Shown in pieces: positions 40,751 to 52,616 of a stretch of DNA of 64,000 nucleotides (positions are counted from its first letter, which is position 1; every line of letters begins with the position of its first letter). The position numbers were made by a program, and so were the translations under genes. The stretch is taken from positions 1,550,001 to 1,614,000 of the forward strand of contig NC_044014.1 in the NCBI RefSeq assembly GCF_900496995.4, written 5' to 3'. The notes under the pieces are model-generated. The model was not told the origin of the DNA and did not search any database. It saw only the letters and a program-made list of their open reading frames with translations. The DNA comes from Aquila chrysaetos chrysaetos (Eukaryota; Chordata; Aves; Accipitriformes; Accipitridae).

Positions 40751-42920
40751 AAGAAAAAGAGATCTCTGGTAATAGACATCTGCTCTTTGTGCCTAGCAGA
40801 ATATTCGGCTCCTGTCGACTGTCAGGAAATCGGAGCTAACCTTTGAGTTCATGAAGCCAACAGCCACGCACTGCCCTGATCCTGGCACTCACGAAATGTC
40901 AAAGATAATCTCATTTCCATTTTGATGAATAATGTACAGAACAGCAAACACTTCTGCATGTGTGTACACTGGAATTCAGCAGTGGGATCTCAGCAGGTTT
41001 TGAAGGTGCGAGAAAAGAAGATGACTTGAGGGTCAAGGAACCTGATGCTTTTCAACACTACAGTTACTTTACCTTTTTTTATGTTAGAAGATAATGGGCT
41101 GAAATAACTAGAGTACATATCCATTTGATTTTCTAGTCCTTGCAGCTTTATTGTCCCTGCACCGACCAAGGGAAGACACAGCATTGCAGGGCAGCTCATC
41201 GGCAGAGGCGACGCTGGTGATGCGGTGCTGTAGGCACCGGCTGTCAGTCACCGGCCCTGGAGAGCTCTAGCCCAGCGCCCAGCTCCGCGGGGAGCTTTCG
41301 CTCAAGATCCCTCTCTACCTGAGACTAAGCACAAGAAAAAATTCTCTCTTACACACCCTCTGTCCCAAAAGGGGCATGTATAAATAACAAAACATAGCAC
41401 GTTTTCTGAAGACCAAACATTCATTTGCATGCAGGAACTCAAGCTGTCAGTCTTCATAAAAGCTACCGGCTAGGTCATGTTTTGGCTTTCACAATTATAC
41501 ACTGCGGAAAAAAAAAAGAAAAAGAAACTTACGGAGCCAAAATACCTAAGAAGATGTATCATGCCTATAATTTCTCGGTGTCTAGTGTGCAGGTAAAATG
41601 GCATGAGAAGCCCAGAAAAACAGCTGAAGCTGTGCTTTCCTGTCTCTGTTTTTCCTTTGTTTGTACCTATTCTGCTCAATCTAAAAGAAAACGGGCAGCA
41701 ACAGTCCAGGGTCAGTTATAAGTGACGTTCTGGCGCATAGGCTGAGCTTTCAAAGTTTGTTTAGTTTTTTTAAAACTTTTAAAAGATTTACATATAGACC
41801 CATATCTTTTAAAATAAAGGATACATTTAGGTGTGTCACAAGGAAACAGAAAAGAAACTCCCTTTCCTTATGGAGTTTCTTGGTTTTGGTGGAGGTTACA
41901 ACCACAGAGGACCAAGCGCTGACTTGTCACAGCAAATGGCATCAAGCTCTGGTAGCAAAGTCCTGCTGGCTGTGTCCCTTGGCCAAGCAAGACCTCCCGT
42001 CCCACCTGCAACCATAACCTAACATCCTTCAGAAACAGTGGCCATCACTGAAAAGACCAGAATTATAACGTTTTGGCATTTCCTTTTTATATATTCTCAT
42101 ATCTGTGAGTTTCTACTACTACAGAAAATGGCCTAACGGCCATGATCGCTCACTCCTCTGAAGTACAATTCATCACAGCCTGTTGTATAGTATCAGCTGT
42201 CAAGATCTACAGGATTTTCTTGATTCAATCAATCCTCAAAATTTGATCAAATTATCTTTCCAAGTTGTTTATTCTTTGTTGCACACAACATAAAGATTGG
42301 CTTCCAATATCCCTCTATCAATTGGTGTCACAATTAGATATGAACTCAAATGCCCAACTCCTTACATATATAAATGCAAAGATAGCACAGGCACATGGTG
42401 AGTCTTAATAAACACATCTTTCCTAATTTGGCAGACTTTAAACACAGGAAACCATGTGCAAACTCTTGTGAAAGGGCAAGAGTATTTCTGTCTAGTGTAT
42501 TAAGACTTTTTGCAAAGCATCTGTGAAGACATTAAGAGTTTTGCAGTTTTTCACCTCATTCTTAATGTTGCTGTTTTGAAATGAGCTGAATTACATCGGT
42601 CATTATGTGGTCTTTAACAAAATTCCTTGAACAACATGATTCTAAATTCATAGCAAGGATCTCATGAACTTGATGGGTTTTGGGCAAAACTTTCTAATCA
42701 AGTGAAATACTGACTACAGAACCAAGCGGCACCAAATTATCTGCTTTGACTACTTGACATCAAAAGGAATTTTGCCTACAAATGCAGTACCTGAAACGTG
42801 GATTTCTAACAATACAGTCTGGATTTAAAAGGGTTATATTAAGTCCTATTAGTAATGCATTGCTATACAATCATAGAATGGTTTGGGTTGGAAGGGACCT
42901 TAAAGATCATCTCGTTCCAA

Positions 42921-43259
42921 CTAGTCCCATGGTCTAAGTAGCCAAACCGCTGGCTGTGGCATCGCTCCCGTAACCATTTGTTGACTCGCCAGATTCAACT
43001 GGCCCTTTCAAACCCCTGCCCTTTGACCAGGAGGATTGACGAAAAAAACGACCTGCGCTCCGGAGTAGGGACTTACCGCTGCTCCCAGGGCTCCGTAATC
43101 CTTCTCGATACCCCTCGCGCTGCTGCCGGCTGTATCACTGGCGCACACCTGAAACAACAGCAGCGGATAATGGTCGGCCACCTGGACGAGGCTTGGTAGT
43201 CTCTCAGTGACAACCCTGACAAGCAGCACGCCTCTCCAGAGAGCGTGCCATGGCGGCAA
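42921..43259 (-). pseudogene. CR1 ORF1 esterase (SGNH hydrolase-like) domain remnant
   Basis: The first minus-strand frame (43259-43008) holds YPLLLFQVCASDTA, then KDYGALGA and SGAQVVF, which follow the order of the avian retrotransposon esterase domain. The conserved block III of SGNH esterases, normally Gly-x-Asn-Asp, reads Cys-Ala-Ser-Asp at 43145-43134, so the oxyanion-hole Asn is lost. In another frame, similarity resumes with IWRVNKWLRERC and GYLDHGT (about 42997-42922). A TGA at 42997-42995 sits where CGA (Arg) would be expected. The C-terminal Asp/His catalytic block is missing because the element jumps to its 3' tail. The remnant is therefore shifted at least once, carries stops and is dead. 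The intact family role is esterase-like ORF1 activity in CR1 mobility, of uncertain mechanism. Confidence 0.75.
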
Positions 43260-43293
43260 ATGGGGGCCTCCATACCTCTCACAAGAGAGTCAC

Positions 43294-43422
43294 CTACAAG
43301 TCCCTGCGGTCTGAGGCTCGCACCGCAGCCTCACCCTTCAGCAGCTCCGTCTGGGGGGGGGTAGATGGCGCAGACCCCCCAGCCGGAGCTGCAGCCTTTG
43401 CTCTCAGGCGAGTGCCCGCCAT
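43294..43422 (-). pseudogene. CR1 ORF1 N-terminal fragment (broken)
   Basis: This is a 42-residue minus-strand frame starting at the ATG at 43422-43420. It begins MAGTRLRAKAAAPAGG, then a PPQTELLKGE segment, and stops at 43294. A basic and alanine-rich start followed by a TQTE-like segment is what I recall from avian CR1-like ORF1 proteins, so the assignment rests on family knowledge plus position: the esterase remnant lies about 35 bases further along in another frame. In intact proteins a longer middle region separates these parts, so both a deletion and a frameshift have occurred. It cannot make a working protein. Confidence in coding ancestry is moderate and confidence in non-function is high. 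Confidence 0.6.
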
Positions 43423-43725
43423 TTTGCCTTGAGGGTCTGGTAGGATGAGTGCCCTTGGCCTACGCAGGTGGTGACAGAAGGGTGCCCGGTTCCTGGGTTT
43501 TGTGGGCTTCAAGTGTCTCCGCTGGGCCAGTGGGATGTCTCTCCTTCAAAGGGGTGCTCCGCCGCGCGCGTTTCGCAAACGGGGCGGCCCTTTGTGGGAG
43601 TGGGGAACGGCCACCATTACTCCTGGCCTCTCCCTCAGGAGAGCTGCCAGCTCCTGGCAGGTCTCTGCGCTCCCGTGGGGCTTCCCCGGCTCAGGAGAAT
43701 CAGGGCAAATTTGACTGAGTGCTTC
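43423..43725 (-). promoter_or_regulatory. CpG-rich CR1 5' leader / possible internal promoter remnant
   Basis: This GC- and CpG-rich stretch precedes the ORF1 start on the minus strand. It contains a CCGCGCGCG-type cluster near 43560-43570 and a GGGGCGG box at about 43580-43586 on the + strand. LINEs carry internal promoters in their 5' leaders, so such a role is plausible for the parent element. I see no TATA box and cannot show activity. The contrast with the AT-rich flanks is marked. Confidence 0.4.
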
Positions 43726-46655
43726 TTACATGGGGAGCGGGATGTTGAAATCATTTTGCTTACCTGATTATCTTAGCATGCGTTCAGTCAGAAGGGATTT
43801 GGTCTTCCACAGAAAACACTCAGTATTATTTTTTCTGCTTTGTTTTTTTTGGTCCCATATCTCTTTCCCAATTAAACTGATACTATGAATCAAAATAAAA
43901 GTCTTTTTGCTTCAAGGAAGCAATCTGAGAGCAAGGCAGGACTGCTACAGTAGACATTTACATTAGTTAAAAGCCCCTCAAATTGCTACAAAAGTTCACA
44001 GTCAAAATCTGCTGAGCCTTAAATGTATGCAGATTTCTAGAAGGTGGGTTAATAAGAAAGGCTATGTCCGCACCGCCACTTAGTGAGTAGACAGCAGCAT
44101 TTCAATACGTCCTGCATGCACACAGTAGATATCTGAACACCCCCCGGTGCTCAATGCTAAGGAGGACAAGCAGCACAACGTTTGACATGAGTAAAGAAAT
44201 GGATGATTTGAGCTGAGATTGGGCATGTAACGTCAGTGTTGGCTTTGACTAGCCAACCTGACCGCACAGTCAGACGGACCAGCAGCTTTCCCGTACCACA
44301 TTTAATCTGTCAGGCAGCAGCTAACAGACAAGAAGTGTTATTTGACTGCCTCTCATCTACCCCTGGCTGACTTCTGGTGGATAGTCAGGGACGTGTGTGT
44401 TGCCATGGCCAAGACCACAATCTCAAGCTCTACTAAGCTTTCTCTTCAACTTATTCTGTAATAAAAGTAAAGATTTCCATGGTGGCAAAGCTGTATGATA
44501 CAAGTACGTGTTGCACAGATATTGCTTAGAACTTCTGCTAATTAGTTTACGTGCTTGAGATGCTTTCTGGAGGAAAATAAAATATATGTGTGTGCTCAGA
44601 GGACATAATATTACACTTCTCCTCAGATCCTGGGGACAGGCCACTTCAGACCAGCCCAGGTAGTCTCATTAGATTACTCTGGTGATATCCTCCCTCAGCC
44701 AAAGTCCAGCAGTCCCAGCAACCTTTCCTCAGGGGTGGCCAGTAGCACAGCAGCAGATACTTAGGGAAAGAAGAAACAAAACCCATGCAGAGGGGTCCTT
44801 GGCTGTTAGCAACACCATAGGTCTCAGCAATCCTGCATTGAGGCTATCATGCTCAATAACCACAGGTAAACACATCCTTCATTACTCTAACTCTTACTTT
44901 AGGTCTCCACGGAATTTTTTGGCAATGAGTTTTGCATTGTATTTTATGTGAAAAAGTACTTGTATTTTATCTGATCTGAAGCCAAATGTGAAAATAAGAG
45001 AGAGGCTGAATACGACGGAGGATGCAACCACTGCTGTCTGTTGATACCACCATGTGCTCACTTCTCCCCTCTGGCTCCCGGCCAGCCCCTAATAAGCTGT
45101 TTTTGGAGAAGCACTCTGGTACCACATACTGGAAAGCAGCATAAAACTCTAGTATAATTAATATTTAGAATACATTCTCTTTTAAATGCACAGATGTAAG
45201 AGCACCTTAGGAACAAAATCTATTGAAGCCATTTGACAAATGCTCAAGACAGAGTCAGAGTTACCCAGATTACTCAAGCAGCCACTGGTAAAGCCAAGAA
45301 TAACCCTAAATACACTGCTGCAGATAACGTCATATTCACTAGGTGAATTCCTATGTCACAGGAAAGGGACACGTGCTTATGTTATCCTGCTTAAGATACT
45401 TACCACATCTTTGCCGGAGTATACTAGGCAGAAGCAAAGAACTACATTTTATAAAGAAGGTCTTAAGTAATCCATTTACTTAAGGAGGGTGAAAAGCTCT
45501 TCATTTGTAATACAGGCATAGATTTAATGACGAAATGGATTTTCATCAGAAGTTTCTAAAGATTTCTAAAAGGCTTTGAGCATTAAAGAGAATTTGCAAT
45601 AAGCTTGGAATTTTGCCTAGCATTTTTAGCTGATTACTCTTCCCTTCCCCTATACCAGGCACAAGATGGTAATTAGAGCATATTACTTTCCCTCTGGAAA
45701 ATATATGTCATTATGTGAGAGTCCGTGAATAAGGAGTTCAACACATCTCTATTTCATATAACTTATCTCCTAAAAATATAGCAAGTGGTAGAACAGTAAA
45801 AAAGACACTGCCTAACCAATAACAAAACTAAGATTTGATTTAGCAATAACTAGTGTGGTACTGCAGTGACATTTAAAACTATCCCGCCAAGAACTTTTTA
45901 TATATAAAGAGAGAAAAAGTGGATGCCATAAAGACAGTAAAAAGAAACATTATGTTGGCAAGTCTATATAGCAGTAATAGGCAATATAGATGTTCATTTG
46001 AAGGAAGGGCAATTTGGCTTAACGTTATTGAAGTTCCACCATTTTCTAACATCCTAAAAGCTTTTCTAACTAAAAAAAGCTCTTAATCTGTCATATGCTG
46101 GATATAAACCATCTCAATCAGAACCACTAATCTCTCATGAAAGAATTTCTTTGGTAAAAGGGTCTCTTGGGACTGCTGATAAAAACTTAATGATTCAAAT
46201 TTTTGTATCTTTTTTAATGAAGTCATATCAAGAACATATAGAATTTATACCACCTGTGGAATATCGTTCTGTATTTTTGATGAATTAAGGGCTTATTCAG
46301 GTCTGAAAGCGTCCCGCATTCTGGTGTTTCCACAAGCTCTTTTGTGCAGTTATTTACAATGCAGGCTTAATTACAGCATCCTGCAAACTCAGCTTTCATC
46401 CCTGAGGTTACAAAATACACTTTTAAATAAACAGGGTTTTTTAATACACGAGTTTGAAACTGTGACAAAAATCAAGAGAATAAAATATAAATGTATCTTT
46501 CTGAACAGATTTTCATTCCTCAAATTTTCCTCAAAGCATTAGGAAGCAAACAATGGCTCTGTTTAATCTAGTGCACAATACAGTTACATAACGAAATGAA
46601 GACTAAAGGTCCATTTGATCAGTGTATTATGTTTGATTTGCTAAATTTGTCACTA
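43726..46655. other. No gene seen
   Basis: Unique sequence between the two avian CR1 copies. The longest frame is about 89 codons and unrecognised. Confidence 0.6.
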
Positions 46656-46826
46656 GCAGAAGGGCAGCGGAGCAGCGGGAGAGGCTGCTCAGAGGGGCTG
46701 TGCAGGCTCCGGCCCCCGCGGAGCTCTGACTGCAGAGCTGACCATGCTTTGGGCAGGACGTTGGACGAGAGACTCCTTGGGCTGCCTTCCCTGCATCGTC
46801 CGTATCTGACCCATTCCTAGATATAG
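46656..46826 (+). mobile_element. CR1 LINE fragment, 3' region
   Basis: The sequence follows the 3' non-coding part of avian CR1 in order. GGCAGCGGAGCAGCGGGAG corresponds to the 'gcagagcactggaacag' region, then comes GGCTGCTCAGAGGGGCTGTG, then GCTGACCATGCTTTGGGCAGG, then ACGTTGGACGAGAGACTCC, and finally a decayed tail ending TTCCTAGATATAG. About 40-50 bases of the usual sequence between the 'ctgtgcaggctcc' and 'gctgacc' blocks are missing or replaced. It is 5'-truncated, as most CR1 copies are, and has no coding capacity. Family assignment is from memory of the consensus, and the match is good in several ordered blocks. Confidence 0.75.
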
Positions 46827-49800
46827 TCAAAGCAAAACCACATCCTCTTTTAATGATTAAAGACTTAATCTCAAAAAGAAATGAAATGGAAAAAGTAGTC
46901 AATAACACAAGATTTCAAAAGAAGTACCAAGTGAAATGTTAGGTTTACACAACAATTGGTTTTATTTAAACTAATAATACTTTTTTTCCCCCTAAAAAAA
47001 AAACTATGGAGAAATTCATATCAAAACAACAAATCTCATCTTCATTTTTAATGTGTTTATGCATCAATTTTTTCAAAACTCTCTGCTAGAATAATTTTTT
47101 TTAAAGTGGGAAAAAAAATTTAGGTCATTCAAAATGCAGACCCATAATGTTAGCTATTTTCATTTTCCACCGGTAGAATAATTAAGCATTTTCACATTTC
47201 TTAAACCAATGCAGCATGCGAACTATAACACTACTCTGATCAGAACAATGTCAGCAATTATATTCTTTTACAGCAGATCAGTTCTAAAACAAAATGGATA
47301 GAAAACTTCAAAATAAAGGTTGACGATTGCAGAGCTAAAGAAGAGAATGAAAAGAGGGGTGTAAAGACAGCATTTTTGTTGATTATCAGGTACTTTTGAA
47401 ATTCACTTGACCTCATAGATCATGCACGCTAAAATTGTCTTAAGGTGGTTAAGGAAAAAAAAAAACGCAAATGCCAGAGTTATAAGAGGAAACATTGAAT
47501 ATGCTACAACAGCTAATAAAAAGTCATTCCAGTGGCTTTAATACTGGATTGAATCATTACATAGGTTTATTAATGAACTGAGGAATATACACATTAAATC
47601 TGATTCTCACCAACAGACTCAAGAAAAGCTTCTATGGAGGAAGCTTCGTGGAGTGCCAGGCTCACTGCTTTTCCACAGACCATGAAAGGAATCACATTTA
47701 ACGCACTCTGAACTACACTAATTTAATGGGATTTCTCCAGGAAAAGAACATGGCATAGAACATGACAAGTTTAAATTACTGCAGCACAAACCAGACCACT
47801 GAGCAAGAGGTATACAAGACTTTCTGTAATATCCTACTTGGGAAATACAGTTCAAAGCAATTCCAATTTAAATCAAGGAAATGAAAACAATCCTGAAGTT
47901 GAGAAACGGCAGGGTGTATGGATCACACTTGATGATGTACTGCCAAATTAAAATGAGGATCAAAGTAAATTTCTCTAACAGTGGGATACAGTTATGAAGA
48001 ATATTCATTCCAGCTCTAATTTTTTAAATGACTGTGTTCTGTATATACAGTTCATTAAAAAGATAATTGTAGAGACTTATCCTCCAGACATTATCCAACT
48101 TAGAAGGTTTCAGCTGCACCTTTCAGAAATATCTGATTGTTGTTGCATTGTCAGATATTTACATAATGATGTTTTAAAATGTGAAAATCGAAAAGGGCAA
48201 AAGCAGTTTTAATATTCAGCAGCCTACTAATGATAGTCTAGAAACAATATACACGCATGCATATATAACTGCCATGTGATGATTACACATGCAGCATGGA
48301 TGTATCAAATGCAGTATACACCTGTTTCTGAAGACAGGGTGTCAACACTGAAATATTTTACTATAAACTATTTTTTACCAAAAAAAAGCCTTAGTGGAAA
48401 ATAAGCACAGTGTATAACCATTCTTATCCTCTTTCTTTCTTTCTCTTTTGAGGCAGAAAGCAGTTAGCCCAGCTAAGAGTTGCGTTAGTCCCTGCAACAG
48501 ACTTAGATATCTGTAAAATAAATACTTAATCACATATATCATGTACATGTGTGTGCTAATATATGCTATTTAGTATAAGACAGGGTACATCATCTCTGCT
48601 AAGGGACTAATGAAAGCAATTGCTTATGTAATGCAAATATCTCTGTGGTGTTAATGTGTTGGGCGTGAAATACTTTAATGCCTTGTGAAGGCATTTGATG
48701 CTGAAGCAGCTTTCTTGCATAGATTAAAGGAGTCAAACTATATTTTTCAAGATTAACGATAACACTGTGCACTGGTGATGATATAAGGCTGGAGTGCTGC
48801 AAGCTTAATGTTTACTGACTGAATAAGGTTTTTAAAAGACAGTAAGGAACATAATTTCAGCTGATGAAGACTACAAATGTGTAACCAAATGAAGCAGTTT
48901 TCATGGTTCAGAGAGCCATCCAAATTAAAGACCCACTATTTAGCTCGCTTCTCTTTGTTCTGGTTGCTACGAACCCCGGTAATGGTTGTTCATGAAAGGT
49001 AGGGTGGTATTTTACAAATGACATGGAAAGCAGTTTGTCCCTTACACCTTTTCAAATAGGGCAGTCTCCTGATTGACGACCTGCAGCCTCTCTGGAAGTG
49101 AAAGCACATCGTGTCTGTAGGGCAGTGTTTGAATTTACAGGCGTTCGCCCCACCTCAACTTTCCCCGTGCTCCTCGTTCTTGTCAGACAGATTTGGGCTC
49201 CCAGGATAGATTAGAGACCCAGAATACACAGGGCATAATGAAGAGGACCTCAGGTAGCAGCATGAGATATTTCTGCCAAAGTTGCCTTCATACAGACCGC
49301 TGAGACGGTCAATTAGCTGTACAGAGGAATGGACTTGATAGATAATTAAATTACCCGAGGGGTCAGACCATTAACACATCGCACTGTACTTCACAGGCTA
49401 CCCAGAAAAATGAATCCTGATGCCTGACTATTTAGGCAGAGCTTAAAAGAAAATAAAATGTGCCATAATATTAATTATGTGAGCATGAACAGCTCTGCAG
49501 CACAAAGCCTGTGTGAGAGGGGAAAACTTTTTTTGTACTGTTTTTTCAGCTGGCAGAAGTGACACATCTATTTACAAATTAGATCTTCAACCATCTATAA
49601 GGAAAATAAATTAAGAGTCAAAAAAGGCTACCTGCTTTGAAACTTTCTGATATTTGTTCCTTTGCCTCATCTTGTATTACCTGCTCAAAAGCATGTGAGG
49701 CAGAGGGGTGAGACCTCCTGCCATGGGAACTCCAACCAAACAGCAACGAACGTTTAAGCGTGCTAAAAAAAATTGAGGCAAGAAATATCAAAGAAAAGTT

Positions 49801-51529
49801 TTACATTCTCTTTATATGTGCATTTCTTTCTGTCACCTAAGCAGTACTTGTCCTAAAGTCCCTCTACAAAGCCCAAGCCTGTTTGCCTCCGTTGTCACCT
49901 GCCATTGAGATATAAAGGGACCATTACAGAGAAAAGAGCAAAAACCAGAGGAACGTGCCTGGGGGAGGCAACTGCAACACCAGGTCTCAGCTTTCAGGAA
50001 AGGATCTCAGGAAGGGTGAGGAGCCATGCCTGGGCTCTCTTTTGGACAGGAGATTAAGAGCACACCTTAAGTTTACTCTGGAGGACCCAAGACCATAGCT
50101 AAGTACCTACAGGGATGTCACTCATCCCAGCTGGTGACAATGAAACTCCTCATCAGATCTCTGCAGAAATGCTCCCTGTATCCAGAAAGCTACATTCAAT
50201 GGTAACTATTTTTCAGTGACACCAACCTGGGCAACTCGATCACAAGCTCTTTTAGCAAGGAAGTTTTTCTGCGCTGGAAAAAAGTCCTATGACTACATCA
50301 TCTACCCTGTTTTCATGGGCATCCACTCCCTATCAGTGCCAGTACCAGATTTAAATGATCCTTTGCTACCAACTACAAACCCACATCTCAGAAAAAAGAC
50401 AATAGGTTCAACTCCCTCCTCTTGGATCTTGGGGACCGTTTATCCAATGTATAAAAGTACTTTAGAAGAGACAGTCTAGAAAATAGGGTCTCGACATGCT
50501 GTATAAGTACTAAAGTATAAGCTTCACTAAAGGTGAAGGTGTTGTTTCAGAGATACAGACAAAACTCACCTGTTTCATGTTGTAGTGACAAATGAGAAAA
50601 GTTATTGAATTGAGACTTTAGAAAACATATATCTCAGCATTTATGAGCAGCTTCACTCACTGAAAACAAGGGGTTCTGCTTCATTACCACTCCAATATTT
50701 AAAACCTAAAATATTCCTGTTTATTTCCATATACTGGGTAGCTTAATGGACTTCATCAGACATGTAACTTCTAGGTGTTGGAAAGGTGAACAAAAACTCT
50801 CAACAACAAACAAAAAAATATTTCTCAAACTTTAGTTAATCAGCAAGGTCAAATTCTGGATATGGCCTTGTTGATATCACTTGGAAATAATGAATTTTGA
50901 CATCAAAATGTGAAGATTAATTTCCTAACCTAAAAATACATGTAACTCAACATAAATAATTAACTAAAACAAGGTCCATTAAAAATGCAAACAAAAAAAA
51001 AGGAACCCTGAGAATCAGAAAACTGTGTGCCTCGAATACAAAAAAATATTTTCTGTGTTTTAATTACATGCTTCCCTTTAACCGAAAAATACTTTGATGA
51101 AACTATCATTAAAGTGGAATTCAGTGAAGTACCAAAATCCGGTGCATGAACCAAGAGGCAACTGGCACGCAGAATTTGTTCTTGGTCGCTGCAAGCAAAG
51201 AGAGGTGCTTCATCCCCTTGCTCCTTCTGAAAATTACTCGTACAAGGGATCAGTGCATGATGATACCCCTGGTGACCACCTTATTGAAGTCCATCAGACA
51301 AACAAGCTGTACTGGGTATAGCTAATGATAAGATATTTGATTACAGATAAATATTTTTGGATCTTCTCAGGGATCCACTAGGAGCAAGCTGTGTTGGAGC
51401 ATGCATTCAGGAATAAGGATTTCCACCTAAAACATCCTCCAAGTCTCCATGTAGAGCCGGTACCTTTACCACCAGACAAAGCAAAAAATCCTAAAGCCAC
51501 CCGGCACGCTGACAGCCAAGGCCTGACAT
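46827..51529. other. No gene seen
   Basis: AT-rich unique sequence. Clusters of TAAT-type motifs, such as GATAATTAAATTACC near 49341-49355 and TATTAATTATG near 49469, could be homeodomain-type sites in a conserved non-coding element, which the sequence alone cannot show. Confidence 0.55.
48430..48445. repeat. (CTTT)n microsatellite
   Basis: CTTTCTTTCTTTCTCT, three to four units. Confidence 0.8.
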
Positions 51530-51870
51530 TAGCAGAGGGTGGTCCCGTCACAGGGGGGTAGGTTACGGGGGGGAGCAGAGGAGCTGTACAACCCCCCTCC
51601 CCTGGCACAGACCAGTACGGGGCACGCGCCGTGCGGTGGGACTGGGGAAAGGGCTGGTGCGGCACAGTTGCGCCAGCGTAGCCAGGTCTCCATGTTCAGC
51701 GGCCGACAAACCTGCAAGACTGATTGCAGTAAAAATAACACAGGGAATATTAATAGAAATGTTAATAGATCAGCTCTGCAGCTGCTGCTATCGCCTCAGG
51801 CAGCACCGCGGTCCTCGGGGACGCGGGTCCGACAGGATCACGGGCAGGGTCAGGGTGAGTCCAAGTGACA
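51530..51870. other. GC-rich hill with an AT-rich core
   Basis: Two CpG-rich blocks (about 51540-51720 and 51790-51860) flank an AT-rich core at 51728-51770 containing GGAATATTAATAG and TGTTAATAG. Open frames on both strands (109 codons plus, 95 minus) are unrecognised. The layout resembles a regulatory element more than a gene, but this is inference. Confidence 0.35.
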
Positions 51871-52600
51871 GCTCCGGACTCCCACCCCCTGTAACTGCTG
51901 CAGAGGGGAGGGAGGGGAAGTAACAGCCTCCGCCGGGATCCGGTTTTCTGTGCGCTTTTGTTATTCTGTCAGGCTTTCACATCAGCTCAAGACTAAAAGG
52001 AGAAAATTACTTGGATAGATAGGTAAAAATATATATAAAAATCCTGTGACTTAACTATATAGAGAGAGAGTATATAAATCATAGGATTTTTAAATTCACT
52101 CGTGGCTGAACAAGCAAGGAGGGAGAAACTCCTGAAGACTGATGACTAGCAGTAGTCACTGTTACAGAAGCAACCAGTAATTACGAAGTTGCATGATCAA
52201 AGCTTTTAATGCTGAATTTTCAAAGCCATTTGTAACCATTAAGCAAATGTTTCAGCTCACAGGCAAGGCAAACATTACTGTGCATCTTCAATGAAGAGTT
52301 AAATTTAAGTAAAAAAGAGAAATGAAATTTTTCCATTGTTACGCAAATAATTTATATCATCTGAAACAGAACATACAAGCCCCAGTCCCTAGTCTTCTAC
52401 CTTAAAAAGGAACTCGCAGAGGCTTACACCCTGCTTGTAATTGGTTTGCTATAACGTTAGCATTACTTTATTTGGCAAGAGAAGAAGAGTCACACTTTGA
52501 AATATCAGCATCCATCCAGAAACCTCTTTATGAGAAGCAATTTCTTTAGATTATTGATTTAAAACTTTAAGGGAGATGTATCGAGTTTGGTTTTGGATTG

Positions 52601-52616
52601 AAAAAAAAAAAAAAAA
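52601..52616. repeat. Poly(A) tract, 16 A
   Basis: Uninterrupted A run. Confidence 0.95.

Larger units (their letters stand above)
31711..42868. other. No gene seen
   Basis: AT-rich unique sequence with several A runs and a TA microsatellite. Open frames here (108 codons at 32090, 108 at 35159, 127 at 39225, 118 at 37420 minus) have no recognisable domains. GC-richer spots at 38640-38770 and 41200-41300 show a few CpGs but no gene signal. Confidence 0.6.
42869..43725 (-). mobile_element. Internally deleted CR1-type LINE (5' region + ORF1 esterase remnant + 3' tail)
   Basis: Read on the minus strand, this element has three parts. First comes a CpG-rich leader (about 43725-43423). Next is a degraded ORF1 that starts at an ATG at 43422-43420 and includes an esterase (SGNH-type) remnant running down to about 42921. 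Last is the CR1 3' tail, whose complement on the + strand (42869-42921) is the familiar TCATAGAATGGTTTGGGTTG...GACCTTAAAGATCATCT sequence. The reverse-transcriptase ORF2, which should lie between ORF1 and the tail, is absent: the esterase motif DHGT is followed directly by the tail at about 42915-42926. Esterase domains in CR1 ORF1 are established for this clade; the internal deletion is seen here. The 5' boundary is approximate, and no target-site duplication was recognised, which is usual for CR1. Two nested insertions are a possible but less simple alternative. Confidence 0.8.
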
